This document shows positions 44,006-52,035 of a stretch of DNA of 64,000 nt, in pieces. The DNA comes from Amycolatopsis sp. FBCC-B4732 (lineage in GTDB: Bacteria; Actinomycetota; Actinomycetes; Mycobacteriales; Pseudonocardiaceae). The DNA lies in contig NZ_CP095376.1 of NCBI RefSeq assembly GCF_023008405.1, positions 5,108,001 to 5,172,000 of the forward strand, given 5' to 3'. The position numbers were made by a program, and so were the translations under genes. The stretch's first letter is position 1, and every line of letters begins with the position of its first letter. The notes under the pieces were generated by a model. It worked only from the letters and a program-made list of their open reading frames with translations, did no database searches and was not told the DNA's origin.

Positions 44006-45192
44006 CCCAGCATCCGGGCGGCGACGGCGTCCTGCCGCGCCGCGATCCGCGCCGTCCACTCGGCCGGCGTCACGCGTGCTTCCTCGTGGTAGGGCAGCCG
44101 GTCCGGCAGCTCGTCCACCTTGACCACCTCGACCACCGGGCCGTCGGCCGCGCCGAGGTCCCGGTCGAGCCGCTGCCAGCGGATCTGGACGTACCCGCGG
44201 TCGTGCCCGGTGCGCTCCAGCCAGTTCGCCAGCCCCGGGTCGCGCTCGCTGATCACGAACCGGATCTTGCCGTCGGGGTCGACGCGCGCCTGGTCGGCGG
44301 TGAGGCTCGTCTGGTGGTTGATGTAGTCGAGCGAGACGTACCAGAGGCTGCCGAGCTGGATGCCCTGGTAGGGCGCGTCCGCGCAGCGCGGCACGGTGAC
44401 GATCAGCGCCTCTTCGTCGCCGAGCTCGTAGTGGCCGGCGGAGGAGAACTGCGTGGTCAGGCCGCCGGGGGTCGACCGCGGCTCGGTCATCGTGTTGACC
44501 GGCAGGTCGTCGTAGAACCACTTCGGGAAGGCGAGGAACGTCTTGAGCCGGCTCAGCAGCATCTTGCCGGTGACGCCGTAGCGCTTGGCCAACGCCGTCC
44601 GGTCGGGCACCGGTGGCGCCTGCCCGGCGGTGTCGACGCACCGGATCCGGATCTCGCCGCGCCGCTCGGTCGCCCAGTCGCTGTGGACCTCGCGGACCAC
44701 GAGCATCGAGGAGCCCTTGCCGAGGGTGAAGTAGTTCGGGCCCGGGTTCTCGCGGGCCGGGCCGAAGCGCAGTTCGAACCGGCCGTCTTCGCCGATTTCG
44801 ATGGCGCGGTCGTCGAACGCGGTCAGGCTGTCGGGCACCACGACGGGCGAGTAATCGCCGTTGAGGACCTGGAAGCTCAGGTCGGCGGTCGTCCCGCGGA
44901 CGCCGGTGACCAGGTACTCGCGGTCGTCGCGGATGTTCGCGTTGAAGTAGAGGGTGTCCGGGTTGTCCAGGCCCATCTTCGTGTACGGCCCGGTGGACGC
45001 GGTGAAGTACGGGAAGTCGCGCTGGTAGGCCCAGGCCATCTGCACCGACGCTCGGATGCTGCCGGCGAGGTAGTCGTAACCCTCGAGGAGGTCCTGCTCG
45101 GTCTTCACGTGCGGCGCTCCGGCGATCAGCTTCTCGGCCTCGGCGATGGCGTCGGCGAACGGCCGGGTCAACGAGAACTCGTTCTCGATCAT
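44002..45192 (-). CDS. DUF1214-domain protein
   Basis: The 396-residue protein begins MIENEFSLTRPFADAIAEAE and has LDNPDTLYFNANIRDDREYL, YFTLGKGSSMLVVREVHSDW and, near the end, SLDYINHQTSLTADQARVDP and RFVISERDPGLANWLERTG. This last block is the DUF1214 signature. No catalytic function is known for the family. It is the second gene of the SnoaL-DUF1214-SDR-sulfotransferase operon, coupled on both sides by four-base overlaps. Cytoplasmic by sequence. Confidence 0.82.
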   Translation of the reverse strand: MIENEFSLTRPFADAIAEAEKLIAGAPHVKTEQDLLEGYDYLAGSIRASVQMAWAYQRDFPYFTASTGPYTKMGLDNPDTLYFNANIRDDREYLVTGVRGTTADLSFQVLNGDYSPVVVPDSLTAFDDRAIEIGEDGRFELRFGPARENPGPNYFTLGKGSSMLVVREVHSDWATERRGEIRIRCVDTAGQAPPVPDRTALAKRYGVTGKMLLSRLKTFLAFPKWFYDDLPVNTMTEPRSTPGGLTTQFSSAGHYELGDEEALIVTVPRCADAPYQGIQLGSLWYVSLDYINHQTSLTADQARVDPDGKIRFVISERDPGLANWLERTGHDRGYVQIRWQRLDRDLGAADGPVVEVVKVDELPDRLPYHEEARVTPAEWTARIAARQDAVAARMLG

Positions 45193-45668
45193 GCCGGCAC
45201 GGCCCAGCGGTTCGCGAGCAGCCGGAAGCCCGGGGTGTCCGCCCAGGAGAGCATCGACTCGTACGTCCGGACGTAGCCGATGTGCGTCATGCGCCAGGCG
45301 CCGTCGGCTTCGCGGCGGTAGGTGTCCTCGTAGAACGCGGCACCTTCGATGATCACCTTGTGCTCGGGCACGATGACCTTGTCGGTGAACGACCACCGCC
45401 CGGTCGCGGTGTCGCCGTCGACTTCGATCTCGGGCTGACCTGCGTGGTGCACGGTGATGATGCCGTTGCCGAGGCTCTCGGTGAGGAACGCGACGATGGC
45501 GTCGCGCCCTTCGAAGTGCTTCCCGTCCTCGCCGGTCGCGCGGGTCCCGTAGTCGGCCGTGGCGTCGGCGGTGAAGGTGTCGGCCACCTCGTCCCACTGC
45601 TTCAGGTCGACCGCGCGGAGGTAGCGGTACTTCAGCCGGCGGATCTCTTCGAGTACGACCAGGTCCAT
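45189..45668 (-). CDS. SnoaL-like nuclear transport factor 2-fold protein
   Basis: The 159-residue protein starts MDLVVLEEIRRLKYRYLRAV and continues WDEVADTFTADATADYG, ending DTPGFRLLANRWAVPA, the standard cone-shaped SnoaL/NTF2 fold with an early Tyr-x-x-x-x-Asp pattern (YLRAVD). Relatives include isomerases, hydrolases and dehydratases of polyketides and steroids. It opens the four-gene operon leading to the sulfotransferase (ATGA overlap at 45189-45192) and diverges from cysD. Confidence 0.87.
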   Translation of the reverse strand: MDLVVLEEIRRLKYRYLRAVDLKQWDEVADTFTADATADYGTRATGEDGKHFEGRDAIVAFLTESLGNGIITVHHAGQPEIEVDGDTATGRWSFTDKVIVPEHKVIIEGAAFYEDTYRREADGAWRMTHIGYVRTYESMLSWADTPGFRLLANRWAVPA

Positions 45669-45689
45669 CGTCCCAGGGTCCCGCACCGC

Positions 45690-45719
45690 TTGACCGATGA
45701 CAAGAACATGTTCTACTTT
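45690..45719 (+). promoter_or_regulatory. cysD promoter with a palindrome between -35 and -10
   Basis: TTGACC (45690-45695) and TACTTT (45714-45719) are 18 bp apart. The perfect palindrome AGAACATGTTCT (45703-45714) fills the spacer. The GTG start of cysD at 45726 is six bases after the -10, so the mRNA is probably leaderless. The palindrome also lies about 35 bp upstream of the divergent SnoaL-like start (45668), so one repressor could control both arms. Confidence 0.65.
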
Positions 45720-45725
45720 TTTCCG

Positions 45726-46640
45726 GTGTCCGTGACCTCGTACGAGCTCTCGCACCTGGCCGCGCTCGAAGCGGAGGCAGTGCACGTCTTCCGCGAGGTC
45801 GCGGCGACCTTCGAGCGCCCGGTCCTGCTGTTCTCCGGCGGCAAGGACTCCGTGGTGATGCTCCACGCCGCCGCCAAGGCGTTCTGGCCGGCGCCACTCC
45901 CCTTCCCGGTGCTGCACGTCGACACCGGCCACAACTTCGACGAGGTGCTGCGCTTCCGCGACGAGACCGTCGCCGCGCTGAACCTGCGCCTCGAGGTCGC
46001 GAGCGTGCAGGACGACATCGACGCCGGCCGCGTCGTCGAGGAGACCGGCCCGGGCACCAGCCGCAACCGGCTGCAGACCGTGACGCTCCTGCGCGCGATC
46101 CGCGAGGGCGGGTTCGACGCCGTGTTCGGCGGGGCCCGCCGCGACGAGGAGAAGGCCCGCGCGAAGGAACGCGTGTTCAGCTTCCGCGACGAGCACGGCC
46201 AGTGGGACCCGCGGGCGCAGCGCCCGGAGCTGTGGAACCTCTACAACGGGCGGCACCGCCGCGGTGAGCACATCCGCGTCTTCCCGCTGTCGAACTGGAC
46301 CGAGCTCGACATCTGGCAGTACGTCCGGGACGAACGGATCGCGCTGCCGCCGCTGTACTACGCGCACCAGCGTTCCGTGGTGCAGCGCGACGGCATGCTG
46401 CTGGCGGCCACCCGGTTCCTGTCCCTGGTGGACGGCGAGACGCCGTACGAGGCGACCGTGCGCTTCCGGACCGTCGGCGACGCCACCTGCACGGGCTGCG
46501 TCGAATCGTCGGCGTCGACACCGTCCGAAGTGGTCGCCGAGGTGGCCGCCACCCGCGTCACCGAGCGCGGCGCGACGCGGGCGGACGACCGGATTTCCGA
46601 GGCAGGCATGGAAGACCGCAAGCGGGAGGGCTACTTCTGA
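45726..46640 (+). CDS. cysD: Sulfate adenylyltransferase small subunit
   Basis: The 304-residue protein activates sulfate with ATP to APS, together with the CysN GTPase. It has the ATP-pyrophosphatase loop [13 protein letters not shown] (37-46), [38 protein letters not shown] and [17 protein letters not shown]. It ends [14 protein letters not shown], the family tail. GTG 45726 is taken as a leaderless start from the promoter spacing; GTG 45732 or ATG 45708 are alternatives. Stop and start overlap cysNC by one base (TGATG). Confidence 0.94.
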   Translation: MSVTSYELSHLAALEAEAVHVFREVAATFERPVLLFSGGKDSVVMLHAAAKAFWPAPLPFPVLHVDTGHNFDEVLRFRDETVAALNLRLEVASVQDDIDAGRVVEETGPGTSRNRLQTVTLLRAIREGGFDAVFGGARRDEEKARAKERVFSFRDEHGQWDPRAQRPELWNLYNGRHRRGEHIRVFPLSNWTELDIWQYVRDERIALPPLYYAHQRSVVQRDGMLLAATRFLSLVDGETPYEATVRFRTVGDATCTGCVESSASTPSEVVAEVAATRVTERGATRADDRISEAGMEDRKREGYF

Positions 46641-48448
46641 TGCAGCTGCTGAGGATCGCCACGGCGGGCAGCGTGGACGACGGGAAGTCCACGCTGATCG
46701 GCAGGCTGCTGTTCGACTCGAAGGCGATCTTCACCGATCAGCTCGCCGCCGTCGAACGCGCCAGCCGTGAACGCGGCGAGGACTACCCGGACCTCGCGCT
46801 GCTCACCGACGGCCTGCGCGCCGAGCGCGAGCAGGGCATCACGATCGACGTCGCGCACCGCTACTTCGCCACGCCCAAGCGGAAGTTCATCATCGCCGAC
46901 ACCCCGGGGCACCTGCAGTACACGCGGAACATGGTGACCGGCGCGTCGACGGCGGACCTGGCGCTGGTCCTGGTGGACGCGCGCAAGGGCGTGCTGGAGC
47001 AGTCGCGGCGGCACGCGTTCCTCGCCTCGCTGCTCGGGATCGGGCACCTCGTGGTGTGCGTGAACAAGATGGACCTCGTCGGGTGGTCGGCGGCGCGCTT
47101 CGAGGAGATCCGCGAGGAGTTCCGGCGGTTCGCGATGAAGCTCGACGTCGCCGACCTGACGTTCGTGCCGGTTTCGGCGCTGCACGGCGACAACGTCGTC
47201 CACCGCAGCGCGAGCATGCCCTGGTACGAGGGGACTTCGCTGCTGCACCAGCTCGAAGAGGTGCACGTCGCCTCCGACCGCAACCTGATCGACGCCCGGT
47301 TCCCGGTGCAGTACGTCATCCGCCGGCCGGACTTCCGCGGCTACGCGGGCACCATCGCGGGCGGGGTGTTCAAGCCGGGCGACGAGGTGGTGGCGCTGCC
47401 GTCGGGGTTCACCTCCCGCGTCCGCGCGGTGTGGGGCCCCGGCGGGACCCCGCTCGCGGAAGCCTTCACCGGCCAGGCGGTGACGGTCGAGCTGGCCGAC
47501 GACCTGGACCTAGGGCGCGGCGCGATGCTCTGCCGCCCGGGCAACCGCGCGGAGACCGCGCGCGAGGTCGACGCGCTGGTGTGCTGGTTCTCCTCGCGGT
47601 CGTCGCTGACGCCGGGCGCCACGTTCGCGGTGCGGCACACGACGTCCGAGACGCGGGGCACGGTGGAGAAGCTGGAGTACCGCCTCGACGTGACGACGCT
47701 GCACCGCGACTCCGCGGAATCGTTGTCCTTGAACGACATCGGCCGCATCCGGCTGCGCACGCGGGCGCCGCTGCTGTTCGACCCGTACCGCCGCAACCGC
47801 GCCACGGGCGGGTTCCTGCTGGTCGACGAGCACACCGGCGACACGGTCGCGGGGGGCATGATCACCGGCGCCCCGGCGTCCCCGGTCGTCTGGCACACCG
47901 CGGCGGTCCGCCGCGAGGACCGCCCGACCCGCGGCGCGACGGTGTGGCTCACCGGCCTTTCGGCATCGGGCAAGTCGTCGGTGGCGGTGGAGCTCGAACG
48001 CCGGCTGGTCGCGGCCGGCCGCCCGGCGTACCTCCTCGACGGCGACAACCTGCGCCACGGACTGAACGCGGGCCTCGGTTTCAGCCCGGAGGACCGCGCG
48101 GAGAACGTCCGGCGGGTGGCCGAGGTGGCCCGCCTGTTCGCGGACGCGGGCGTGGTGGCGATCGCGTCCCTGATCAGCCCTTATGCGTCGGACCGGGCTC
48201 GCGCGCGGGAGGTGCACGCGGACCTGCCGTTCGTGGAGGTCTTCGTGGACACGCCCCTGGAGGTGTGCGAGGCACGCGACCCGAAGGGGATGTACGCGAA
48301 GGCGCGTGCCGGGGAGATCAAGGGGTTCACCGGCGTCGACGCGCCGTACGAGCGGCCGTCCTCGCCGGACCTGATCCTCCACCCGGCCGACGGCGACCCG
48401 GCGACCATGGCCGCCGCCGTCCAGGCCCTCCTCGACGACCTCGGCTAA
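46640..48448 (+). CDS. cysNC: Sulfate adenylyltransferase large subunit fused to APS kinase
   Basis: This 602-residue protein joins CysN (about 1-425: GTPase motifs [18 protein letters not shown] and [18 protein letters not shown]) to CysC (about 433-602: P-loop GLSASGKS at 439-446, [31 protein letters not shown]). The product makes APS and phosphorylates it to PAPS, the layout of rhizobial NodQ and mycobacterial CysNC. No PAPS reductase or sulfite reductase gene is near. The divergent operon ends in a sulfotransferase, so PAPS may go to sulfation. The 3' end overlaps a convergent methyltransferase by four bases. Confidence 0.94.
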   Translation: MQLLRIATAGSVDDGKSTLIGRLLFDSKAIFTDQLAAVERASRERGEDYPDLALLTDGLRAEREQGITIDVAHRYFATPKRKFIIADTPGHLQYTRNMVTGASTADLALVLVDARKGVLEQSRRHAFLASLLGIGHLVVCVNKMDLVGWSAARFEEIREEFRRFAMKLDVADLTFVPVSALHGDNVVHRSASMPWYEGTSLLHQLEEVHVASDRNLIDARFPVQYVIRRPDFRGYAGTIAGGVFKPGDEVVALPSGFTSRVRAVWGPGGTPLAEAFTGQAVTVELADDLDLGRGAMLCRPGNRAETAREVDALVCWFSSRSSLTPGATFAVRHTTSETRGTVEKLEYRLDVTTLHRDSAESLSLNDIGRIRLRTRAPLLFDPYRRNRATGGFLLVDEHTGDTVAGGMITGAPASPVVWHTAAVRREDRPTRGATVWLTGLSASGKSSVAVELERRLVAAGRPAYLLDGDNLRHGLNAGLGFSPEDRAENVRRVAEVARLFADAGVVAIASLISPYASDRARAREVHADLPFVEVFVDTPLEVCEARDPKGMYAKARAGEIKGFTGVDAPYERPSSPDLILHPADGDPATMAAAVQALLDDLG

Positions 48449-49149
48449 CCGGCTTCGAGCACGAAGAACAGGAAGCTCGGGAAGGTGTCGAGGATCGGGA
48501 AGTCGTCCGGGAACAGCTCGCGGGCCGCCGCCGTGGGCCGGGGTTCGTGGACGACGGCGATCCGGAACCCCGCCGCGGTGAACGCGTCGGTCATCGCGTG
48601 CAGCGGCTTGTTCCAGAAGGTCATCCGGGCGACCTGTCCGTGCATCGGGAATTCGTCGGTCCAGGTGTAGTGCGCGAAGTAGTCGGGCCGGGGGCCTTCC
48701 TGGCGGTGCGTGAGGTTGACCATGAGCGGGTGGTTGACCGAGGCGATCAGCCGGCCACCGGGTTTGAGCACCCGGCGCAGCTCCCCGAGCGGTGGCGCCC
48801 AATCGCGCAGGTAGTGCAGCACGAGCGAGGCGGTGACGAGGTCGAACTCCCCGTCGGGGAAGGGCAGCGGCTCGGCGAGATCGGCGACGCGCAGATCGGC
48901 GTCTTCACCGAGCCGCTTCCGCGCCAGGTCGACCATGCCACCGCTCTGGTCGAACCCGGACACCTTGGCACCCCGGTCCCGCAACGCGGCGAAGAGCGGA
49001 CCGGACCCGCACCCGGCGTCGAGCACGCGCTGTCCGGCCACGTCCCCGGCGAGCGCGATGGCCGCGGGCCGTTCGTAGTGGGCGTTCATCAGGCTGGACT
49101 CGTTCTCGGCCGCGTAGGCCTCGGCGAAGCTGTCGTAATCGGCAGTCAT
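48445..49149 (-). CDS. Class I SAM-dependent methyltransferase (UbiE/small-molecule type)
   Basis: The 234-residue protein begins [20 protein letters not shown] and has motif [21 protein letters not shown], the strand-2 acid in [15 protein letters not shown], and post-[21 protein letters not shown] with [14 protein letters not shown]. It ends [12 protein letters not shown]. Substrate unknown. It converges on cysNC with a four-base overlap, so it is not in that operon; it follows the response regulator only across different transcription units in the same direction (five bases after position 49149 begins that gene's stop), so read-through is possible. Confidence 0.87.
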   Translation of the reverse strand: MTADYDSFAEAYAAENESSLMNAHYERPAAIALAGDVAGQRVLDAGCGSGPLFAALRDRGAKVSGFDQSGGMVDLARKRLGEDADLRVADLAEPLPFPDGEFDLVTASLVLHYLRDWAPPLGELRRVLKPGGRLIASVNHPLMVNLTHRQEGPRPDYFAHYTWTDEFPMHGQVARMTFWNKPLHAMTDAFTAAGFRIAVVHEPRPTAAARELFPDDFPILDTFPSFLFFVLEAG

Positions 49150-49153
49150 CCGT

Positions 49154-49798
49154 TCATCCTGCCGGAAGCACGAACCCCGAGTCGTAGGCCCGGATCACGG
49201 CCTGGGTCCGGTCGCGGGCGCCCAGCTTCGCCAGTACGTTGCCCACGTGGGTCTTCACCGTCTGAACACCCAGGTACAGCTCGCCCGCGATCTCCACATT
49301 GGACAGTCCGAGGGCCATCAGGCGCAGGACTTCGCGTTCCCGATCGGTCAGGTTGACGCTCGCCAGCCCGTCGCCGGCCGGGGCGTGGCCGGCCGCCAGG
49401 CGGCGGATCGCCGCCGGGAACAGCAGGGACTCCCCCGCCGCCACGGTCCGGATCGCCGTCACGATCTCCTCCGGCCGGGCCCGCTTGAGCAGGAACCCGC
49501 TGGCGCCGGCGCGCAAGGCGTCGTAGACGTAGTCGTCGTTCTCGAAGGTGGTCACCACGACCACCTTCGGCGGGTCCACAGTGGACATCAGGTGCGTGGT
49601 GGCGGCGATCCCGTCGACGGCGGGCATCCGCACGTCCATCAGCACGACGTCCGGCCGCAACCGCGCCACGAGCCCGGGCACCTCGGCCCCGTCGGTGGCC
49701 TCGCCGACCACGGAGAGGCCGTCCTCGCTGTCGACGATCGCCCGCAACCCGGCCCGGATCAGCGGCTCGTCGTCGACCAGCAGCACCCCGACGCTCAC
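49154..49798 (-). CDS. NarL/LuxR-family response regulator
   Basis: The 214-residue protein has a receiver domain (1-120; LLVDDEPLIRAGLRAIVDSE, phospho-acceptor D55 in VVLMDVRMPAVDG, VVVTTF and LLKRA with the conserved Lys) and a LuxR-type helix-turn-helix (about 148-210; LTDREREVLRLMALGLSNVE and GVQTVKTHVGNVLAKLGARD). GTG 49798 overlaps the histidine kinase stop (GTGA), so the pair is co-translated. Confidence 0.94.
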   Translation of the reverse strand: MSVGVLLVDDEPLIRAGLRAIVDSEDGLSVVGEATDGAEVPGLVARLRPDVVLMDVRMPAVDGIAATTHLMSTVDPPKVVVVTTFENDDYVYDALRAGASGFLLKRARPEEIVTAIRTVAAGESLLFPAAIRRLAAGHAPAGDGLASVNLTDREREVLRLMALGLSNVEIAGELYLGVQTVKTHVGNVLAKLGARDRTQAVIRAYDSGFVLPAG

Positions 49799-51018
49799 CG
49801 CCCGCTCCCCCACGGCACCCGCACCACGACCTCCCACCGCTCGTCCACCCGTCCCGCCGACAGCTCGCCGCCCAGCACCGCCGCCCGCTCGGCCATCCCC
49901 CGCAGTCCCCGGCCCCCGCCGGCGCGGCCGACGGAAACCGACAGCGGGTTCGCCACCCGCGCCACCAGCTCGTGCGCCGCGATCTCGACGGCCACCGCCA
50001 CCGGGACCCTACCGGCGTGCCGCACCGCGTTCGTCAGGCATTCCTGCAGGATCCGGTACACCTCCCGCGACACGACCGCCGGCACCGCGGCCGGCTCGCC
50101 GGTGATCTCGGCCGTGACCGGGGTGCCCGCCAGCCGGGTCGTCTCCAGCAACGCCGGCAGCTCGGTCAATGTCGGCTGCGGCGCCCGCCCCGCCGCCTCC
50201 TCGCGCAGCAGGCCGAGCACGTGGTCGAGGTCCTCGAGCGCCGTCCGGGCGGAGTCCTCGATCGCGCCCAGCGCCCGCTCGGTGAAGTCCGGGTCGGTGC
50301 GCAGCGTCCGCCGGGCCGCGCCCGCCTGCAGCGTGACGACGCTCAGCGCGTGCCCCACCGAATCGTGCAGCTCCCTGGCCAGGCGATTGCGCTCGGCGAG
50401 CTGCTCGGTCCGCCGTTCCAGCCGGGCGATGCGGTCGGCGGCGCTCATCCCGAGCAGCGCCGTCGCGGCCCGGCGCAGCAGGCCGCCGATCGCCCAGACC
50501 GCGTACACCAGCAGCACCCCGCCGAGCACGAACACGGCGGGCAGCCACGCCGACGCCCAGCCCACCGGCACCGTCAGCTCGCCGTCGCTGGTTTCGACGA
50601 GCTGACCGGTGAACACCGCGCTGACCGAAAGCCCGATCGCGACCGGCGCGAGCAGGCTGAAGAGGCTGACGACGAACCCGGCGACGACGTGCAGCACGAA
50701 CATCCCCGCGGCCTGCCGCTTGCCGCGCCGGGTGTGCGGTTTCGCGGGGGCGTCCGGCACCGGGTCGTCCAGCAGCTCGCGGACCGCGGTGGATTCGAGC
50801 ACGTGCACCGCGGGCAGGAACGCCGTGCCGGCCAGGACGAGCAGCGTGAGCCCGCCGCCGAGCACGGTGGCCCGCTCGATCGTGGTGACGAACGGCAGCA
50901 CCGACGGCACGGCGATCGCGGAGAACAGCAGGTAGGGCACGCTGATCGCGCCACCGAGCACGAGGTACACCCAGCGGCGGTAGGTCGCCTTGCCCGTCAG
51001 GGGGCGGAGTACGCGCAC
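49795..51018 (-). CDS. NarL-type sensor histidine kinase
   Basis: The 407-residue protein has four or so membrane segments in two pairs (about 18-85 and 110-195), a coiled coil (SAADRIARLERRTEQLAERN) and a HisKA_3 dimerisation helix RLARELHDSVGHALSVVTLQ with the phospho-His. The HATPase part shows ILQECLTNAVRHAG (N box) and GRGLRGMAERAAVLGGEL (G box). No extracytoplasmic sensor domain of size is present, typical of envelope-stress sensors. GTG 51018 is chosen because VRVLRPLTGKATYRRW begins the family; a longer frame continues upstream without a clear ribosome site. Confidence 0.9.
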   Translation of the reverse strand: MRVLRPLTGKATYRRWVYLVLGGAISVPYLLFSAIAVPSVLPFVTTIERATVLGGGLTLLVLAGTAFLPAVHVLESTAVRELLDDPVPDAPAKPHTRRGKRQAAGMFVLHVVAGFVVSLFSLLAPVAIGLSVSAVFTGQLVETSDGELTVPVGWASAWLPAVFVLGGVLLVYAVWAIGGLLRRAATALLGMSAADRIARLERRTEQLAERNRLARELHDSVGHALSVVTLQAGAARRTLRTDPDFTERALGAIEDSARTALEDLDHVLGLLREEAAGRAPQPTLTELPALLETTRLAGTPVTAEITGEPAAVPAVVSREVYRILQECLTNAVRHAGRVPVAVAVEIAAHELVARVANPLSVSVGRAGGGRGLRGMAERAAVLGGELSAGRVDERWEVVVRVPWGSGR

Positions 51019-51061
51019 CGGCCGATCTTCGCAGCCGGCCGCGGCGCGCGCCTCCCCCTCG

Positions 51062-51331
51062 CGATGGAGCAGTTCGTCGTTGTCGGCGGCCGCGATGTGC
51101 AGCAAGTCGTTCTCGACCTGACGGTGGCACTGCACGCGGCGAACGCCGCCGGCGTCCTCTGTCGGTGACCTGGGGTCACCGCGTCGACGGCCTGGCCGGG
51201 GCCGACATCGAGGACGCCGACGGCGTCGCCCACCCGGGAATCATCGCGACGCCGCTGCCGATCCTGACGGCACCGCGCGCGCAGGTCGCCGCCCTCGTGC
51301 GGGCCGCGCTCCCTTCCCCTGGTGCGCTGAC
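51062..51331 (+). pseudogene. Coding-like remnant, frame broken
   Basis: Two plus-strand frames read like one protein split by a shift at about 51165: MEQFVVVGGRDVQQVVLDLT-VALHAANAAGVLCR-stop, then VTWGHRVDGLAGADIEDADG followed by VAHPGIIATPLPILTAPRAQ and VAALVRAALPSPGAL. Codon-position GC is good in both halves. I cannot name the family. It is probably a fragment of a lost gene lying between the histidine kinase and snapalysin genes; no start with a ribosome site is visible. Confidence 0.4.
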
Positions 51332-51332
51332 C

Positions 51333-51866
51333 TCAGCGCACCGTCACGCGGGTCCCCGTGCGGGCGGCCGCGAAGCCGTTCACCCACAGGGACTGGACCT
51401 TCGCCGTCTCGGTCGCGTCCGGCTTGGCGTTCTTGCACGCCGTGCCCGGGCCGTGGCCGGACATCAGCTCGGTGCACGGGCCGCTGTAGTGGTCGGGCAG
51501 GCCGAGGTTGTGGCCGAGCTCGTGCGCGGCGATCCGGGTCGGGTCGTAGCCCTCGGCGACCTGGCTCGTGTCGAGGTAGATGTCGCCGCGGCCGTGGCCG
51601 TTCGTGTTGGTGTACGAGCCGCCGCTGTGGATCTCGTGGAACTTGATCGTCGCGCTCGTGGTGCGCTTGACCAGCTTCACGTCGGTGACGGCGGCGTTCC
51701 AGTTCGCCGCGCCCTGGTCGATCTGGGCGAGGTAGTCCGGCGCGCCCGACGAGCTGTAGTAGAGCGTCGTGACTGCGGCCGCCGAAGCGGGCGCGGCCGC
51801 GAGCCCCAAGGCCAGCGGGGCCGCCAGGGCCAGCGCCGCGATCCGGCCGATCACGCGTGCTTCCAT
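51333..51866 (-). CDS. Snapalysin-family secreted zinc metalloprotease (M7)
   Basis: The 177-residue preprotein has a signal peptide (MEARVIGRIAALALAAPLAL, cleavage after APASA near 29) and the M7 zinc motif HELGHNLGLPD with H115, H119 and D125 as ligands and E116 as base, followed by HYSGPCTELMSGHGPG. C131 and C144 can form the family disulfide. Snapalysins are small secreted proteases found almost only in Streptomyces and relatives. ATG 51866 follows AAGGAGACACG. Stands alone. Confidence 0.94.
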   Translation of the reverse strand: MEARVIGRIAALALAAPLALGLAAAPASAAAVTTLYYSSSGAPDYLAQIDQGAANWNAAVTDVKLVKRTTSATIKFHEIHSGGSYTNTNGHGRGDIYLDTSQVAEGYDPTRIAAHELGHNLGLPDHYSGPCTELMSGHGPGTACKNAKPDATETAKVQSLWVNGFAAARTGTRVTVR

Positions 51867-52035
51867 CGTGTCTCCTTCGTCCGATTCAGAGAACACTTGA
51901 CCGTCGTTCGAGCGATCAGGTTAGAAGTCCACCGACCGGGCGGGCCACGGCCGAAAGTAGTTCCCTCGCGGGAGGGAGCCGGGTCCCGCCGCCGCGTGAG
52001 CCGTCCGGGCCCGCCGCCGTGGTCTGCTCTCCGGC

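Noticed and set aside
45703..45714. AGAACATGTTCT as a LexA/SOS box
   Set aside because: The actinobacterial LexA box has GAAC-N4-GTTC; here only two bases separate the half-sites.
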